A stretch of DNA of 64,000 bases from positions 40,326,561 to 40,390,560 of the forward strand of contig CM034240.1 of the NCBI GenBank assembly GCA_019916065.1. Direction: 5' to 3'. Positions 11,218-24,399 of the stretch are shown in pieces. Position numbers and translations under genes: made by a program. The notes under the pieces were generated by a model. It worked only from the letters and a program-made list of their open reading frames with translations, made no database searches and was not told the origin of the DNA. The DNA comes from Vitellaria paradoxa. Its lineage: Eukaryota; Streptophyta; Magnoliopsida; Ericales; Sapotaceae. Each line of letters begins with the position of its first letter. The stretch's first letter is position 1.

Positions 11218-13200
11218 TCAAACCATAATCTGTGGCGGTGACACCTCGCCGCCACCGCGTTCCGCTAATTCCGACAACAAAACCCGTGGCACGGTGGCAG
11301 CCGCCTCGCCACCTATTAAAATCGCCACAACATCGCTCATTGTCGGCCGATGAAGAGGGTCCGGGTGGCAACAGACCAATCCGAGCTTCAACAGAGCCTC
11401 CATCTCTTCCACCTCGTACTCCCCGCTAATCCTTTGGTCCGCAGACTCCCACAGCTTCCCCTCCGCGTACTTCTCCCTCACCCAGTCGATCAACACCACC
11501 TCCTCCTCCCTCTCCGCCGACGTCTCTATCGGCCTCCGCCCGCACGCCACCTCCAACACCACCACCCCAAAGCTGTACACGTCGCTCGCCGCCGTCGGGG
11601 CGGATACCGTCGCCAGTTCCGGCGCCAAGTACCCAAGCGTCCCCACCACCCGCGTCGTGTTAGGAACCTCACCGTGGGAATACAGCTTCGCGAGCCCGAA
11701 ATCTCCCAACCTACCTCTCATATCATTGTCCAGCAAAACGTTACTGGACTTGATGTCTCTGTGGACGACCACCTGCTCCCACCCGCTGTGGAGGTAGTTC
11801 AAGCCCTCAGCGACGTCGGCGAGAACTCTCCGACGACCTTCCCAATTCATTAATTTTGGGGGCTTATCGAAAATCCATCGATTGAGACTCCCATTGGGCA
11901 TGTAATCGTAAACTAACATCAATTCGTTGCCCTTTCGACACCAACCCCGCATCTGGACCAAGTTCTTGTGTTGAAGCCTACCCATGCTGGATATCTCCGC
12001 CATGAATTCTCTGAGGCCTTGCTTCGAATCGTGACTCACACACTTCACGGCGACTAAGTCGGTGTTGTTGTTGGGTAAAGTTCCTTTGTACACTTTACCA
12101 AACCCTCCAGCCCCAAGTAGCTCGTCTTTCGAGAACCCATTGGTGGCTTGACTAAGTTCTTCGTATGAGAATCGATGCGGCCAGTATTCGAGCTCCCAAT
12201 CTTCAATCTCATCGTCGTCTTCCTCTCTTTTCATCTTGTTCTTTCGCCAAAACCAGTAACCGACAGTTAAGCAGAGGATGAGAATGAAAACGGAGCCGAT
12301 TGTAATACCGGTAATTGCTCCTGGAGACAACGAAGACGACGACGTTTTGAGCGAAAAAACAGGCAAATTTGTGGTGTTGATGTCTCTGGCAACACCGGTG
12401 TCACTGAAGCTCCATGCTAAGATCCTCTGTGGCTCGATCCAAGTAGTCTTCGACGCAGAGAATCCAACGTACATTTCGGATGATACGTAGTTCGCTATCA
12501 CTGGATCTTTGTATGTCAGCAGGGGTCTGGCTGGTCGAGACATTCCGGCGGGGGCAATTGTGACGCTGATTTCGAATTCAGACCCGTTGAATTCGATCCA
12601 AGCGTGGATGTTCTGACCGCTTCGCATATTTACAGAGACGAAATCGCCGCTGGAGTCGTAGTACCCGGCTTCTTCCGTCACCGTCGATTCGATGTTGTTT
12701 AGGTCGATCCCGACGTGATTGTCGCTTGGGTCCTTAAATTCCGTGTTTCGGCCGGTGTCGAACTCGATGGCGAAGAGGGGGGCGACGGTGGGAACGGTGG
12801 GGTTTGAGAAGATGCCTAAGTACTGACCCGACAGAGCGCCGGGGGGGTCGGTGGAGTTCGAAAGCGCGAAGACCAAGCCGAAGCCGGGGCTTGAACTGAT
12901 CTGCGGCAAGTCGGAGAAGACGAACGAGGTCGAGAACGAGGAAATGGCGGTGGAATTCGAACTTGGTCTCATCTGAACTCGAGATCGGTAAAAGGCTCGG
13001 CCGATGGACATCGGGTTGGAGTCGTTGGTGAGGCGGATCACCGATGAATCCACCCGAGCGTCGTCGATGAGGTCGATGAAATCGGTGGCGGTTGCATTGA
13101 AGGAATTGAAGAGAAAGTCAACGGCAGTAACGGAAGGCAAAATTGTTAGGTGAACAAGAAAGAGCAACAGTGAAATCGGCCGGTTAGACGCCGCTGACAT
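11218..13200 (-). CDS. L-type lectin-domain receptor-like kinase (LecRK)
   Basis: Plasma-membrane receptor kinase with an extracellular legume-lectin domain, proposed to sense cell-wall or damage signals. It is encoded in a single exon of 660 codons, as is typical for the family. I start at 13200 rather than at the in-frame ATG at 13260, because the shorter form begins with a good signal peptide (NRPISLLLFLVHLTILPSVTA). Domains: lectin about 27-272, including the metal-site region IEFDTG and SDNHVGIDLN; transmembrane about 295-317 (ITIGSVFILILCLTVGYWFW); Ser/Thr kinase about 358-640. Kinase motifs: GAGGFG 363-368, VAVK Lys386, HRD 480-482 (an RD kinase), DFG 500-502, APE 526-528. All look intact, so catalysis is expected. 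The tail ends SPPQIMV. I cannot assign a numbered LecRK clade. GC content is clearly higher than in the surroundings, as expected for an intact coding exon. Confidence 0.94.
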   Translation of the reverse strand: MSAASNRPISLLLFLVHLTILPSVTAVDFLFNSFNATATDFIDLIDDARVDSSVIRLTNDSNPMSIGRAFYRSRVQMRPSSNSTAISSFSTSFVFSDLPQISSSPGFGLVFALSNSTDPPGALSGQYLGIFSNPTVPTVAPLFAIEFDTGRNTEFKDPSDNHVGIDLNNIESTVTEEAGYYDSSGDFVSVNMRSGQNIHAWIEFNGSEFEISVTIAPAGMSRPARPLLTYKDPVIANYVSSEMYVGFSASKTTWIEPQRILAWSFSDTGVARDINTTNLPVFSLKTSSSSLSPGAITGITIGSVFILILCLTVGYWFWRKNKMKREEDDDEIEDWELEYWPHRFSYEELSQATNGFSKDELLGAGGFGKVYKGTLPNNNTDLVAVKCVSHDSKQGLREFMAEISSMGRLQHKNLVQMRGWCRKGNELMLVYDYMPNGSLNRWIFDKPPKLMNWEGRRRVLADVAEGLNYLHSGWEQVVVHRDIKSSNVLLDNDMRGRLGDFGLAKLYSHGEVPNTTRVVGTLGYLAPELATVSAPTAASDVYSFGVVVLEVACGRRPIETSAEREEEVVLIDWVREKYAEGKLWESADQRISGEYEVEEMEALLKLGLVCCHPDPLHRPTMSDVVAILIGGEAAATVPRVLLSELAERGGGEVSPPQIMV

Positions 13201-13493
13201 AGTCCGGTGCCCGCCTCCGCATCGCCGGCGGTGGCGGAGACCGGAGAAAACGGACGGCATGTCTGCGTGGGCTGGTGTTTGGTGATACGGATCCTGTGTC
13301 TACGATGTCTCCGGCTTAACGAATTTTCTATCCATTCTTCCGACAGCGTGGCTGGTAATCCAGTCAGCCACTGAGATTTGAATTTTCCACCGTTCGCTTC
13401 AGATTACCATTACCAAACTACTTTTCTTCCTTGAAAAGAAAAAAATAATAAAAAACTTTTTTTTAACCTTTTGCATGGGAAGGTTGCGCAAAT

Positions 13494-13843
13494 GCCGCTT
13501 GGAGTGTTAAAAAAAATTAAAAATTAACAAAAATAATTTTTTTTTACAATTTGAAATGTAAAAAGTTATTTTAAAATAATAATGGGATATTTATGTTTAA
13601 TTTGATATAAAATTATTACACGTGACAAAATTTTAGTATAGAATCTTAAAATTTGTAGAATTTTCTAAAATTTTTTTGGGTCAATTCAACTTTTCAAAAT
13701 TTAGCAAAATCTGTTAGAACACACTATAATAAGTTGTTCTAATAGATTTTGACAAATCTTTTAAAAAAGTTGAAATTTTTGAGAGTTTGAGTTTCAACTT
13801 TTGAAGTTTTTGAGAATTTTTTGAAGTTGGTTGGAGCTACAAA
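13494..13843 (+). mobile_element. MITE-like element, family M2, copy 1
   Basis: About 350 bp beginning CGCTTGGAGTG and ending TTGGTTGGAGCTAC, rich in AAAATTTT-type palindromes. It aligns over its whole length with 43564-43916 (GGTCGTTTGGAGTG ... TTGGAACTCCGAACGGCCCC). Shared internal landmarks include ATTTGATATAAAATT and GATTTTGACAA. The ends are imperfect inverted repeats. No open frame. The target duplication is unclear and the superfamily is not assigned. Confidence 0.6.
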
Positions 13844-14585
13844 TGAAACAAATTTTTATTATAAGTTTTTAAAAAGCTTTAAAAAAATTTTCAACATTTT
13901 TTAATCAAATTTTATCATATGTTACTTTTCTATAATTTAACACTAATTTTTTGATTTTTTTTATTTTTTAAAAACTCCAAATGGTCCTATTTTAAGTATT
14001 TTTATTTAAAAAAATTGAATAACATTATTAAAACTAGGAAAAAAGATAAATTTTGACAAAACGAGGTCTTAACGATCTTTTAAAAAGTTAGGGAAATTAT
14101 TTTTTTAAATTAATTATAACAAAATACTTGATTAAAATACATGTTATTCAATTTGTGTGTGATTTATATATAGTGTATGTTTAGAGTGATAAAAAGTGAC
14201 AAAAAAATGAGATAAAGTAAGAAAAGTTATGAGTTTGTAATACATGTAGTGAAATAAAAAAGTTGATATGATAGAAGTTTTTAGAAGTTTATAAATTTTT
14301 TTTTTTTTTTTTTTTTGAGATACCAAACGGTACCATACTAATATAGATAGGAGAACAATCACAAAAAAAACTATTATAAAGATAAAAATAAATGAAGTGT
14401 ACACAATTACTTTATTATACATCTTTTAATTTATATTGAATTTTAATTTTTATTCTTTATTAATGTGAAAATATGATATTATAAAAATGTCATTGATTAA
14501 ATTTTATTTTCTTCCCATTTCATCATGTCCAACCATGAGTAAATGAATGAATTTTGGCCTTTATTTTCTTCTCTTCACAGCACAA

Positions 14586-14610
14586 CTCTCTCTCTCTCTC
14601 TCTCTCTCTC
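14586..14610 (+). repeat. (CT)n microsatellite
   Basis: Uninterrupted CT dinucleotide run of about 12 units. Confidence 0.95.
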
Positions 14611-15202
14611 ATCCAAATCAAGTGTGAATAAAGAATGAGAGCATATAATTACCTTCGATTAGATTTATTTGAGTGTGAAAATTGTTAAATCAATTCAATG
14701 ACGAATCTCTTTCTCTCACATCCAAAGCAAGTGTGATTTAAGAATGAGTAAATATAATTACTTTTGATTAGATAAGTTTAATTTTGAGTTTAAAAATTAT
14801 TAGTTTAATTCAATGACAGATTCAGAATTTAATATAATAGTGGGCTAGAAAAATTATGAACAAAGAGTTATCAACAATTTTTTAATTTTTTTAAAGTTTT
14901 AAAAAGTATTCAAAATTTTTATTAAGATAATATTAAATCTTTAAGCATTTTTAGAAACTTGCTGTCTCCTCTGCTCTGGATCCATCTTTGATCCGATCAG
15001 ATCGGTTCAATATTTATAAATTTTAGGATTTAATTATTTTTATGTATTCGATCAAATAAATTAGCACAAAATCCGAAGAAGTTCAAATGATTAAAAAAAA
15101 TTAAATTAAATTTGTAACATAAGCTATTTTAACAAACCATTTTTTAATTCTTTTAAAAATTATAATTTACAAGCCCATCCATTATGATAAATAGTAGGTC
15201 AT

Positions 15203-15238
<36 letters not shown>

Positions 15239-15310
15239 GAAAAAAAAAACAAATATCAAAAGTCCTCCCAAACTACGAGGAGAAAGCGACACGGGGGCGT
15301 TTGAACGAAA

Positions 15311-15745
15311 CAATTACCCATTTTTTATTTTTGAACATTTACCAAATCAACAACTTTTGTCACTTTTCTACTTCGTTATAATAATTTTTTCACTCAAAAG
15401 TTATTTAAAATTACCAAAAGTTGTTAAAGTTTGTCAAAATATTAAAATTACCAAAGGTTACAAAAAACTTTACCAAACACTCAAAAATTACAAAAAGTTA
15501 CTGAAAATTACTAAAAATTGCAATTACCCATTTTTTATTTTTAAACATTTGCCAAATCACCAACTTTTGTCACTTTTCTACTCCGTTATAATAATTTTTT
15601 TCATTCAAAAGTTATTAAAAATTACCAAAAATTGTTAAAATGTGTTAAAAATATTAAAATTACCAAAGGTTACAAAAAAAACTTACCAAACACTTAAAAG
15701 TTACAAAAAGTTACTGAAAATTACTAAAAATTACTACTTATTTTA
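15311..15745 (+). repeat. Tandem duplication, ~220-bp unit x ~2
   Basis: CAATTACCCATTTTTTATTT occurs at 15311 and again at 15531. The intervening sequence (ACTTTTGTCACTTTTCTACT, CAAAAGTTATT, CCAAAGGTTACAAAAAA) is repeated in the same order with few differences. A third, partial unit follows (TTTTACCAAACACACC). Short reading frames in it are low-complexity by-products of the repeat. Confidence 0.8.
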
Positions 15746-15767
15746 CCAAACACACCAAAAATTATCC

Positions 15768-15900
15768 TCAAGGGTTAGTCCGAATAGCTTGTGGGTATGC
15801 TCTCCACAAAAATCATATGGGTTCAATTCTTGACTTAAGTAGGGTGAGCGTGAAAGACAGTGTACATGTCTCCGATTTACCTATCAACTACAATAAATAA
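15768..15900 (+). mobile_element. tRNA-like head, possible SINE fragment
   Basis: GGGTTAGTCCGAATAGCTTG resembles a diverged A-box region. About 40 bp downstream GGGTTCAATTCTTGAC matches the B-box pattern. An ATAAATAAATAA tail follows. No target duplication was identified, so this is a weak call. Confidence 0.35.
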
Positions 15901-16922
15901 ATAAATATAATAAATCAATGAGGACTTTAGATTATCAAAAAAAAAAAATATACCAAAAATTACAATTAATAAATTTTAATAAAAAAAAATACTAAAAATT
16001 ACTTAAAAAATGTGCTTTCAAACGTCCTCCTAACTTGAAGAGAGAAATTCCAAGTCGGCAAATCGGGAATAACTAGATGGGCCAACTAGTCTTAGCTTGA
16101 CAAAATGTGAGTATGACTAGAAGTAACTAGATATTATTAATGCCTCTAGATAAGGACTGGACTAGTCTTGCACACCTCATCCGAAATGAAATATAGAAAA
16201 TATCCAACCCAAACCCCCCCCCCTTTTTATTACTCTTTGGTAAAATAAATAAATAAATATTAAAATTAAAACCCATTAAAATATAGTCACGGAAAAACTA
16301 AAATAATAATAAAATAAAGCAGCCAAATTTTACTTTGCTCTTCTGAGCTTTGTCTAGATCGGGATCTATTTTTTTTAAGCAATTAATTTAAAAGTAGAAT
16401 AGACTCTTAGTTTAATAAATTTATAATGCAAATAGGTTTATTCTCAAGTTATATAAAAATATAATTTTATAAATATTTTTAAATTTAATAAAAAATAAAA
16501 AATTATTTATTAGGCACCTATATAGGTTCTGTATTAATAAATTCAAAATAAAATAATTAAATTCATGTAAGTAATGCCATTTTCAAGCTATACAAAACTT
16601 TAGTTTAGTTAATCATTTCAAGCAAATGTTTTCATATTTAAAATTGATAAATGAATAAACTATTATAGGAAATTACATGAAATTTAATTGACTAATTACA
16701 AATTATAATAAATCTTTTAAACACTCATACAAAGTTTGAATTAACTAATTTAGTCATTTAATATTGAATAAAAGAGAAGGTAAAGTTTTGAGTTCTCTAC
16801 TAAAATATTAATTTTGTAGTACCAAACACAACATTGAGGGCTTGCACCTAACAAAGCCAATGATTCAACCCATTAACATCTTGTTAGGTTGCTAAGTTGT
16901 CCTTTTAAGATTCTTAGGGCAC

Positions 16923-16924
<2 letters not shown>

Positions 16925-16957
<33 letters not shown>
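16925..16957 (+). repeat. (TG)n microsatellite
   Basis: Uninterrupted TG dinucleotide run of about 16 units, followed by an ATGTATATG stretch. Confidence 0.95.
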
Positions 16958-19900
16958 TGTATATGTATATATAACAATCTCACAACCATCCAAATGTGGG
17001 CCACAATCTCATTCGCGCTCTTTTGTTGTTTTCAAGAGCAATGCCACGATATCCATTTGTCATACAGATCCGGAATAGGTACGGTACAGTGTATTATCTG
17101 GTGTATTTTTTATGTGAAGTTTAACTGATTATGATCCGCCATAACTAGTATAAATTTTTGTTATCACCACAGTCGTTAGATGATTTGTTACTGTTTTAAA
17201 ATCAATGATGCCAGGGGTAGAGGTAGAATTTTTGCTGAGGGGGCACCGGGGCACCGAGGGGACACCAAGCACCCAATAAAAAATAACAATCGACTTATTT
17301 TTCGATTAAGAGTAGGAGAAAAATGATGTTATTTTTAGAGAGAAGATAAATTATTCTTGCGTATTAACTAGTGAATATATTTTCTCAGGGTTAATGGTTC
17401 AAGCACTTGAAATTTATTAGAGATATCCCTCGCTACAAAAAATATAATTTTTATTAAATTTTATTATCTATTATATGCTAAATTTACTGATAGTATAAAC
17501 AAAAATATGTAATAATATATTAAAAGAATACACTTTATTTCACAAAAGTTTGATTCTTTTAAACTTCTTATATGTTAAAAAATTTTGAGTTAATTTTAAA
17601 TTTTTAATAAAATCAAAATATCTTAATTTTTAATTAATTTAATTTTTAAATAAAATTAAAATAATAAGGAAGACATTTTAGTAATTTTATCTTAAAAATT
17701 AAGAGAATCACTTATCCCCTCGCCTCCATATAGCTCCGCCCATGAACGGTGCGTAGATGCATGCACTGGTGTGTAAGAGCACCGGATCTACTCCTTCCCT
17801 TGTCATACAACTTGTTTGCCATGGAAAAAGGATCTCTGTCGCCACCTTTATGGGGAAATTATACATAGGCTTCATTTGAAGTCCTACAAATAAGATAAAA
17901 TTTTACAAATCTCTATAAATACAAATTATGAGATAATAAAATTTAAAATTTTTACTCATTGTACGAATTACGAGATATTTACTTTTATAATTTTATTTTA
18001 TTTTATACACTTTTATACAACTCCAAACACATCTGATAGTTCCCAGTGTATATGATTGTCATTTTCGACATAGTCATCGCAGAGCCGTGTCAAACTATTT
18101 GTGGTGTAAGGAGAAAAAAAAGTTAAGCCTAAAAAATTTTCAGCCTAAATAATTTTCGTAAGCATAACTTAAGGTCCAAATCGTGCTTGTAGTATCTATA
18201 GTATTATTTGTATAAATTAAGATAAATTTTACAATTATTTACATTTAAGATAAGCATTAAAGTTTAGAAAAGGATAAAATTAAAATACTTAAACATATAT
18301 ATATATATATATATATATATTTTCTTTTAAATTTGAGACCTTCTTATTAGATGAGTTACTAGATATTGTTCATGTAAATTACTAAGATAACTTTTAAAAT
18401 TTTTTGAAATTAAGATAAGAATTGAAGGTAAGAAAAGGATAAATTTAAAATAATTAAATATATATATATTTGAGGCTTTTTTTTATTAGACAGGGTCTTG
18501 GGTAATTATTGAATGAATTTTAAACAATTCTCTAAGTTGCCTTATATATCAACCTGCCGTGAGTCATGGATATATAATACGGGAAACTATTAATTGTGAT
18601 AATTACATAATGTAAATATGATACCTGATATAATGTATTGATTAAATTTTTTTATGAGATCCACATTATATAATAATAACGATTATTATTAATTATCGGA
18701 TAAATTAACTCTCGAATTTATACTTTAATACAATTTAATTTCATACTTATTAAGTTAAAATTCCTAAGCATCTAAACTGACCCTTAACAAATCCACCAGG
18801 ATTTTTCTTTTTACTTGGCAAAAAAATAAAAATAAAAATAAAAATATTGGACTTTAATTATGGTCCCAACAATGGATAATGTCCTCTTCGAGTATATCTC
18901 ATTTGTTTCGGCCATTTTTAGGGGAGCACGAAACTTTGCAGAGCTTGGATGATTAAGGCTGTGTTTGGTTTACTAAATGACTCTAAAAATCTTTAAAAGT
19001 TATTCGCTTTTTATCTCATTTTATCTCGCTTTTTATCTCATTTTATCTCACTTTTCATCACTTCAAACATATCATTCCGCCTAAGAAAGAACTTTTAAAA
19101 TTTTTGAATTGATATTATCCATGTTATATATAAAATGAAATTAATTTAAATTTTAAAATTAATTTAGTTAAATCTTCGTTAACTTTCAATAATGCCTTTT
19201 AAAAGCAAATTATATAACTGTAGTATTCTTTATTTTTTATTTTAACTACTTTACATCTTATTTTATATTTTAAAAAAATAATTATTTACCTAGGGTGTTC
19301 AGTTGGCTAAAACCAACCGAAATCTACTAATTTTTTACATTTTTTTCAATCAAATTTTACCACATATTACTTCTATATTAAATTTTTATACTTCTACTGT
19401 ACTTTTTGACACCAACCAAACACCCCCCCCCGGGATAGCAAAACATTCAACCTGTACGTAAATCTACTCAAAACCAGAATGAATACTAATGGCCTTTCTG
19501 GTCTGGGAGAAAATCGGAAGGTGAAAATAGGTTAATTGAAAAATGGATGAATAAATCATTTTTCTTTTGTCTGGCTTAGGAACGTGAAAATTTTATGATA
19601 AAAAATAATGAGAATGGCGTGGATTATTTTTTTGCCCTATCACTTAAAAATAATAAATTCGTAAAAATTATTTTAATTAGAACTCTGCAGAAGTTGCATT
19701 ATTCTTACTCTACTTTTATATGTAATTTTTTTTAGTCTATTGGCAGTATCGTTCGAATATATATGTGTGTATTCTATTTTATGCATCCATTTTATTAAGG
19801 ATTTATAAAAAATGTATTAGGATTTGTAGCGAACGGTGCCCAAGATGTTTACGCAATCTATAAGCAAGGAATTGATGCATGCACTTCCGCGCCTGGACAG

Positions 19901-20904
19901 TTGTAATTTTGACAAAATGGTTAATTAGGCCAGGAGGCTTTTCAAGTCAAGAAGTGTTCCATATATGGTCAAAGTGAAGGGAGTCTTTTGGTCAGTTAAG
20001 GTTTCCTTGGTATGGTTAAGACAAAGAGAGAAAGGGTTTTGGTGCATGAACCAAATTCCTTATCTAATGCCTTTTTTTTTTTTTTTTTTTTTTTCTGAGG
20101 TATTCATTTAGTTTATGTGCATCTCGATTAATCTCTGAACCCCTAAAATTAGCATCGAGTAAGTTTTCTGATGAGTTTAAAGAGATTCAAACTAATAATC
20201 TCTGTGAAACAAACCCAACAGTTAAGTTAACTCTCGTGTTCCTCATCTATATTATAGATAATTTGATTCGGGCATATGTTCATTGAATATGTGACCACTT
20301 ATCTATAAGAGGCCGAAAATGTTAGCATGAAAAAAATAATTCCTTAAAAAATCTTTTATTACATAAATATTATTACTAGAGGCGACTGGCTGTTGATTCA
20401 ATGGAGGCAATTGTCTTGACTGGTTTAAAAAATTATTTCAAGACCTTATTAAGAGTGTATTTTAAAGTGATAAAAAGTGAGATAAGTTGTAAATTTGTAA
20501 TTCGTATAGTAAGATAAAAATGAATAACTAATAAAAATTTTTAATATTTTTACTAGTTTTTCAAAATTTTTGTCACTCTAAAAAAGAGCCTAATTTTACT
20601 ATACTTTACTTCTTAATGTTACTTTTATCCCATTTGTTATTAAACTTTTACCCCTAATTTATCTTTATTCCTATTAATTATAAATTTTGAGCCGGCCCAA
20701 AACTATTAACACATTATCCTGATCTTGTTTTCGCATAAATAAATCTGAAAAAGATATGTTTTTCCTCTTCAAAAAAATAGTTGTGCGAATGTATGAACTT
20801 ATGGACAGGGTACCGTTGGGGATCACGTTCAACGCATAAATATCCATTAAAATAATGTTAGTGTGGCTTTGATTTGATCAGGTAATTCCAAATATGGATA
20901 GATG

Positions 20905-21329
20905 TAGGGGTGGAAATGAACTGAGTCGAGCCGAGCTTTAACATGTTCAAGCGGCTCGAGCTTTTTATACTGAGATCGAGCTCGATTCGAGCTTTTATAT
21001 AAGCTCGTGGCTCAATAAAAAAGAATTTAGGTTCGGTTAGGCTCGTGAATAGCCCGATTAAACTAAAACGACGTCGTTTTGATTTAAAATATAATATATT
21101 TAAAAAATATAATAAAAATATTATTAAAAATATATATATTATTTTAACCGAACTTATTCGCGAACTTTCGAGCCGAGTTTCTCTAAAATCGAGCTCGAGC
21201 TTGAATCCAAAAAGAGTCAAAAATTAAATTCAGTTTAAGCTCATTTAACTCACGAATCGAACTCGAACCAAATCTTTTTCAAGTCGAGTTCGAGTAGTTC
21301 ACGAACGACTCTGCTCGTTTCCATCCTTA
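20905..21329 (+). mobile_element. hAT-like MITE, copy 1, with perfect 8-bp target duplication
   Basis: A 425-bp non-autonomous element. It begins TAGGGGTGGAAATG and ends CGTTTCCATCCTTA, inverted ends of hAT type. It is flanked by GATAGATG at both 20897-20904 and 21330-21337, the 8-bp duplication typical of hAT insertions. Both arms are packed with GAGCTCGAGC-type subterminal motifs, and the middle holds the palindrome AAAACGACGTCGTTTT beside an A/T-rich spacer. A second copy in opposite orientation lies at 61039-61474. It has no coding capacity. Confidence 0.85.
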
Positions 21330-21337
21330 GATAGATG

Positions 21338-24300
21338 GCATAGATTATGATTGAGAAGAATATGTGGTTGTTTTCGAGGCTAGTGTTTTCATGTGAAAGC
21401 AGTCCCCCATTTTGACAGCAATGCGTAATTAATTTCTTCCATTTTTAATCAAGTGTGGTCATCTGCCTGCAAGTTCACATCAGATCCATCACCCATCAAT
21501 GTATTTTAGTATTTGGATTTATTTTTAATTTTATAATTAAAAAATTGACATAAAAAATGATACATTTAAATTTAAAAAAATATAAATATATCTAAACTAC
21601 TAAATTTTAATTTAATAGTCCCAACTCACTGTTACCGAACTAATCGCCAAGTCATGTTAGCCGCCAAACCCTTCTATAATTGGGTCAAAAATGAAAATAT
21701 TATTGAGGCAAGCCCTGTTAGTTGTCGTTGAAATATAATTTTATGAAATAATTTATTATTTTAAATACTTTTTATATACTATAAAAGTTTCGGAATATAC
21801 AAACAATATTAGACATACAAAGCACAATTGATTGGTTTTAATTGAGCAGGACTGGTACAAATATAGAAACAACATTATTAAAAATTAATTTATAAAATAT
21901 ACAAACAATATTTTCTACTTATTTTTAATTAGATAAATTGAAAAAAATTATATATGAGATAAATAATAAAAAATTAATTTATAGATTAATGGATGTAATA
22001 TTTAAGATAGTAAACTCAACAAACAAATTAGATTAATATATGTAGAAGAGGTATCGATTATATTAAATTAAAATTAGAGCTAACAATGATAATTCGAAGT
22101 CGTCGACCTGCCTAATTAGATCCGAGATAAATAATTTCAGGTCAAATAAAAATTTTAAAGAGGAGCAATTGGATAAGAAAAAGATTCCCAATTATAAGAC
22201 GGATTTAAGTGAGTTGTACCACAAACTCGTTAACTGCACGATCATATCTAAATTGGATGTGTTTGGAGTGATAAAAAATGAGATAAAATGTGATAATTTG
22301 TAAGTTCGTAATTCATACAGTGAGATAAAAAGTGAATAATTTTTAAAAATTTTCAGAGATTTTTAAAGTTTTTCAGTGATTTTAATTTTAATTTTTTAAA
22401 GTTTTTAGAGATTTTTAGAGATTTTTTAGTGATTTTTAACAAACTAAATGCACTTATTGTTACTGTTTAGTAGTGGGAGATAGATAAAGGAGAGTGGAGA
22501 GAGAGAGAGAGAGTTGGGTTCTCTGATTTTTTTTTTTTTTTTTGGGTATGTAAAATGATTTGAATTAATTGGATAAAATTTTATATATATCTAAGAGATA
22601 TAACCCAATATACAAAAAAATATTATATACTTACATTCATTGGGATTTCCCACTTAAAACATAAATATTATTTTTAAAAGTACATTTTACATTTTCTTTT
22701 TGCCTATCTCTAATTTAAATTTCATGTCTTGCGATTACAATTATACTGCCAAACAAAATTTGAGATACTATCAAAAATTCTGGCACTCCTCTCATTGCAT
22801 TTTGCGTCCCTTTTGGTACCTCGTTGATGATAATTTACACTTCATTCAGAGCTGTATAATTTTTTATATATTATACGAATTGCAAGACCATATTCAAGTG
22901 TACTAATTTATGTTAATTTTTAGCTCCAAATGCATACTAATTCTCTATTTGCTTTTATTGTTGTACCAATCTTCAAAATATAACTGTTTTTGTAATTGCA
23001 GCCCTTACAAGTTTGAATGAATGCTCATTAGAAGTTCTAAATTTTTTAAAAAATTTTAAAAGTTTCTTACTCACTTTCAATTAAATTCTATTATGTACCA
23101 CTTTTATGACAACTTTTAATTTTTTTTTAACTTTTTTGAAATTCGAAACAACCATCTTGATTTGTTCAAACTTTTCATTTTGACTAATTTTAATTTTCTC
23201 GTGTTTTTTTTTTTTTTTCACTGCTTGTTATTTATGCTTGATTTCTTTGTTGAAGTACTGGTTGAAATTTTATACTCTTACTGATTTTTTTTTATTTTTT
23301 TACTTTATATTTTTGAATATATATCTTTTAAGAAACGATTTTGTCAATTATTACTAAATAAGTTGAATACGGATTTAAAAATTTATTGTAACCCATATTT
23401 AATCCAACGAATATAATTGAACTCAACCCATCTAATTAAAATATATTGAACTCAATAAATATAAAATATATTAAATTATATTATTTATTAAAAATAATTT
23501 AATAAAATATATTTCATATTAAATAAATAATTAAATTAGATTAATTATTAAATTAAATTATTTATTTTTAAATTAATTAAATTCATTTAATTATTTATTA
23601 AAATAATTTAATAAAATATATTTTATATAAATTAAATTAATTAAATCATAAATAATTTAATTTAATTATGATATTTATTTAAAATATTTTAATAATTATT
23701 ATTAAATTAAATTAAATTAAAAATTAATGTAATTTAATTATTTATTATTAATTATTTTATATAAATTAATTTATTATTAAATTAAATAAATTAATTATGA
23801 CATTTATTTCAAATAATTTAGCAATAATTTATTATTAAATTAAATTAATTTAGTTTTATTATTTATTAAAAATAATTTATAGTAATTTATATAATTAATT
23901 TAATTTTTGAATTTAATTATATTATTTATTAAAATAACTTATTTTAATAAAATATTTGAATAAAATAATTTATTTTTATGTAATGTAACAAAAATAGACA
24001 AAGTTTTAAAATTGACAAATTATTGGCAGTAGAAAAGAAAACTAAAGTGAAAACACATTTTTTCTATTTCCGTTTTTCAGTTTATGTTTTCTTTTTTTTT
24101 TTAAACAAAAAAACAGAAACGAATTTAACAAATATGTTTCTGTTACCAATTTACAAAATTTTGAAAACGAAAACAGAAAAACAGAAAATAAAAACGTTAC
24201 CAAACGGGGCTTTAGTATTTTTTTTTTATAAATTAAACTACATTAAATTCAGAATTAAAATAATCATAGCTAAAAAATAGGAGTACACTTGATTATATGA

Positions 24301-24399
24301 TGTCATTTTTGCTACAAAATAGTTGAGATACAATATCAATTATATAAGGGAGCTCAGCCTTTAAATGTGACACTTATGTGTGTGTCAAATAAGGAGGGA
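21338..24399. other. Intergenic with an almost pure A/T block
   Basis: No gene. Positions about 23430-23960 are composed almost only of A and T, made of reshuffled units such as AATTAAATTAATTA and TTATTTATTAAAATAATTTA, with very few G or C. A foldback element of the family seen at 18955 lies at 22255-22450 (TGTTTGGAGTGATAAAAAAT ... ). A (GA)n run lies at 22496-22513. Confidence 0.5.

Larger units (their letters stand above)
13844..20896. other. Gene-poor AT-rich desert with repeats
   Basis: About 7 kb without a supported gene. It holds foldback-type elements related to each other (about 14150-14330, 17865-18020, 18955-19080, 20445-20600), a (CT)n run, a (TG)n run, a (AT)n run at 18296-18320 and an (AAT)n run at 15208-15234. 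A low-copy repeat at 17215-17745 starts CAGGGGTAGAGGTAGAATTTT and ends CCTCCATATAGCTCCGCCC. A segment at 20094-20230 resembles 62697-62850. Confidence 0.5.

Noticed and set aside
11350..11853. 167-codon frame opposite the LecRK kinase domain
   Set aside because: A GC-biased frame antisense to a well-supported exon; His/Pro/Arg/Leu-rich with no domain.
13201..13260. Longer start for the lectin receptor kinase, adding 20 residues
   Set aside because: The added MPSVFSGLRHRRRCGGGHRT is basic and would sit in front of a good signal peptide; the ATG at 13200 fits a secreted receptor better.
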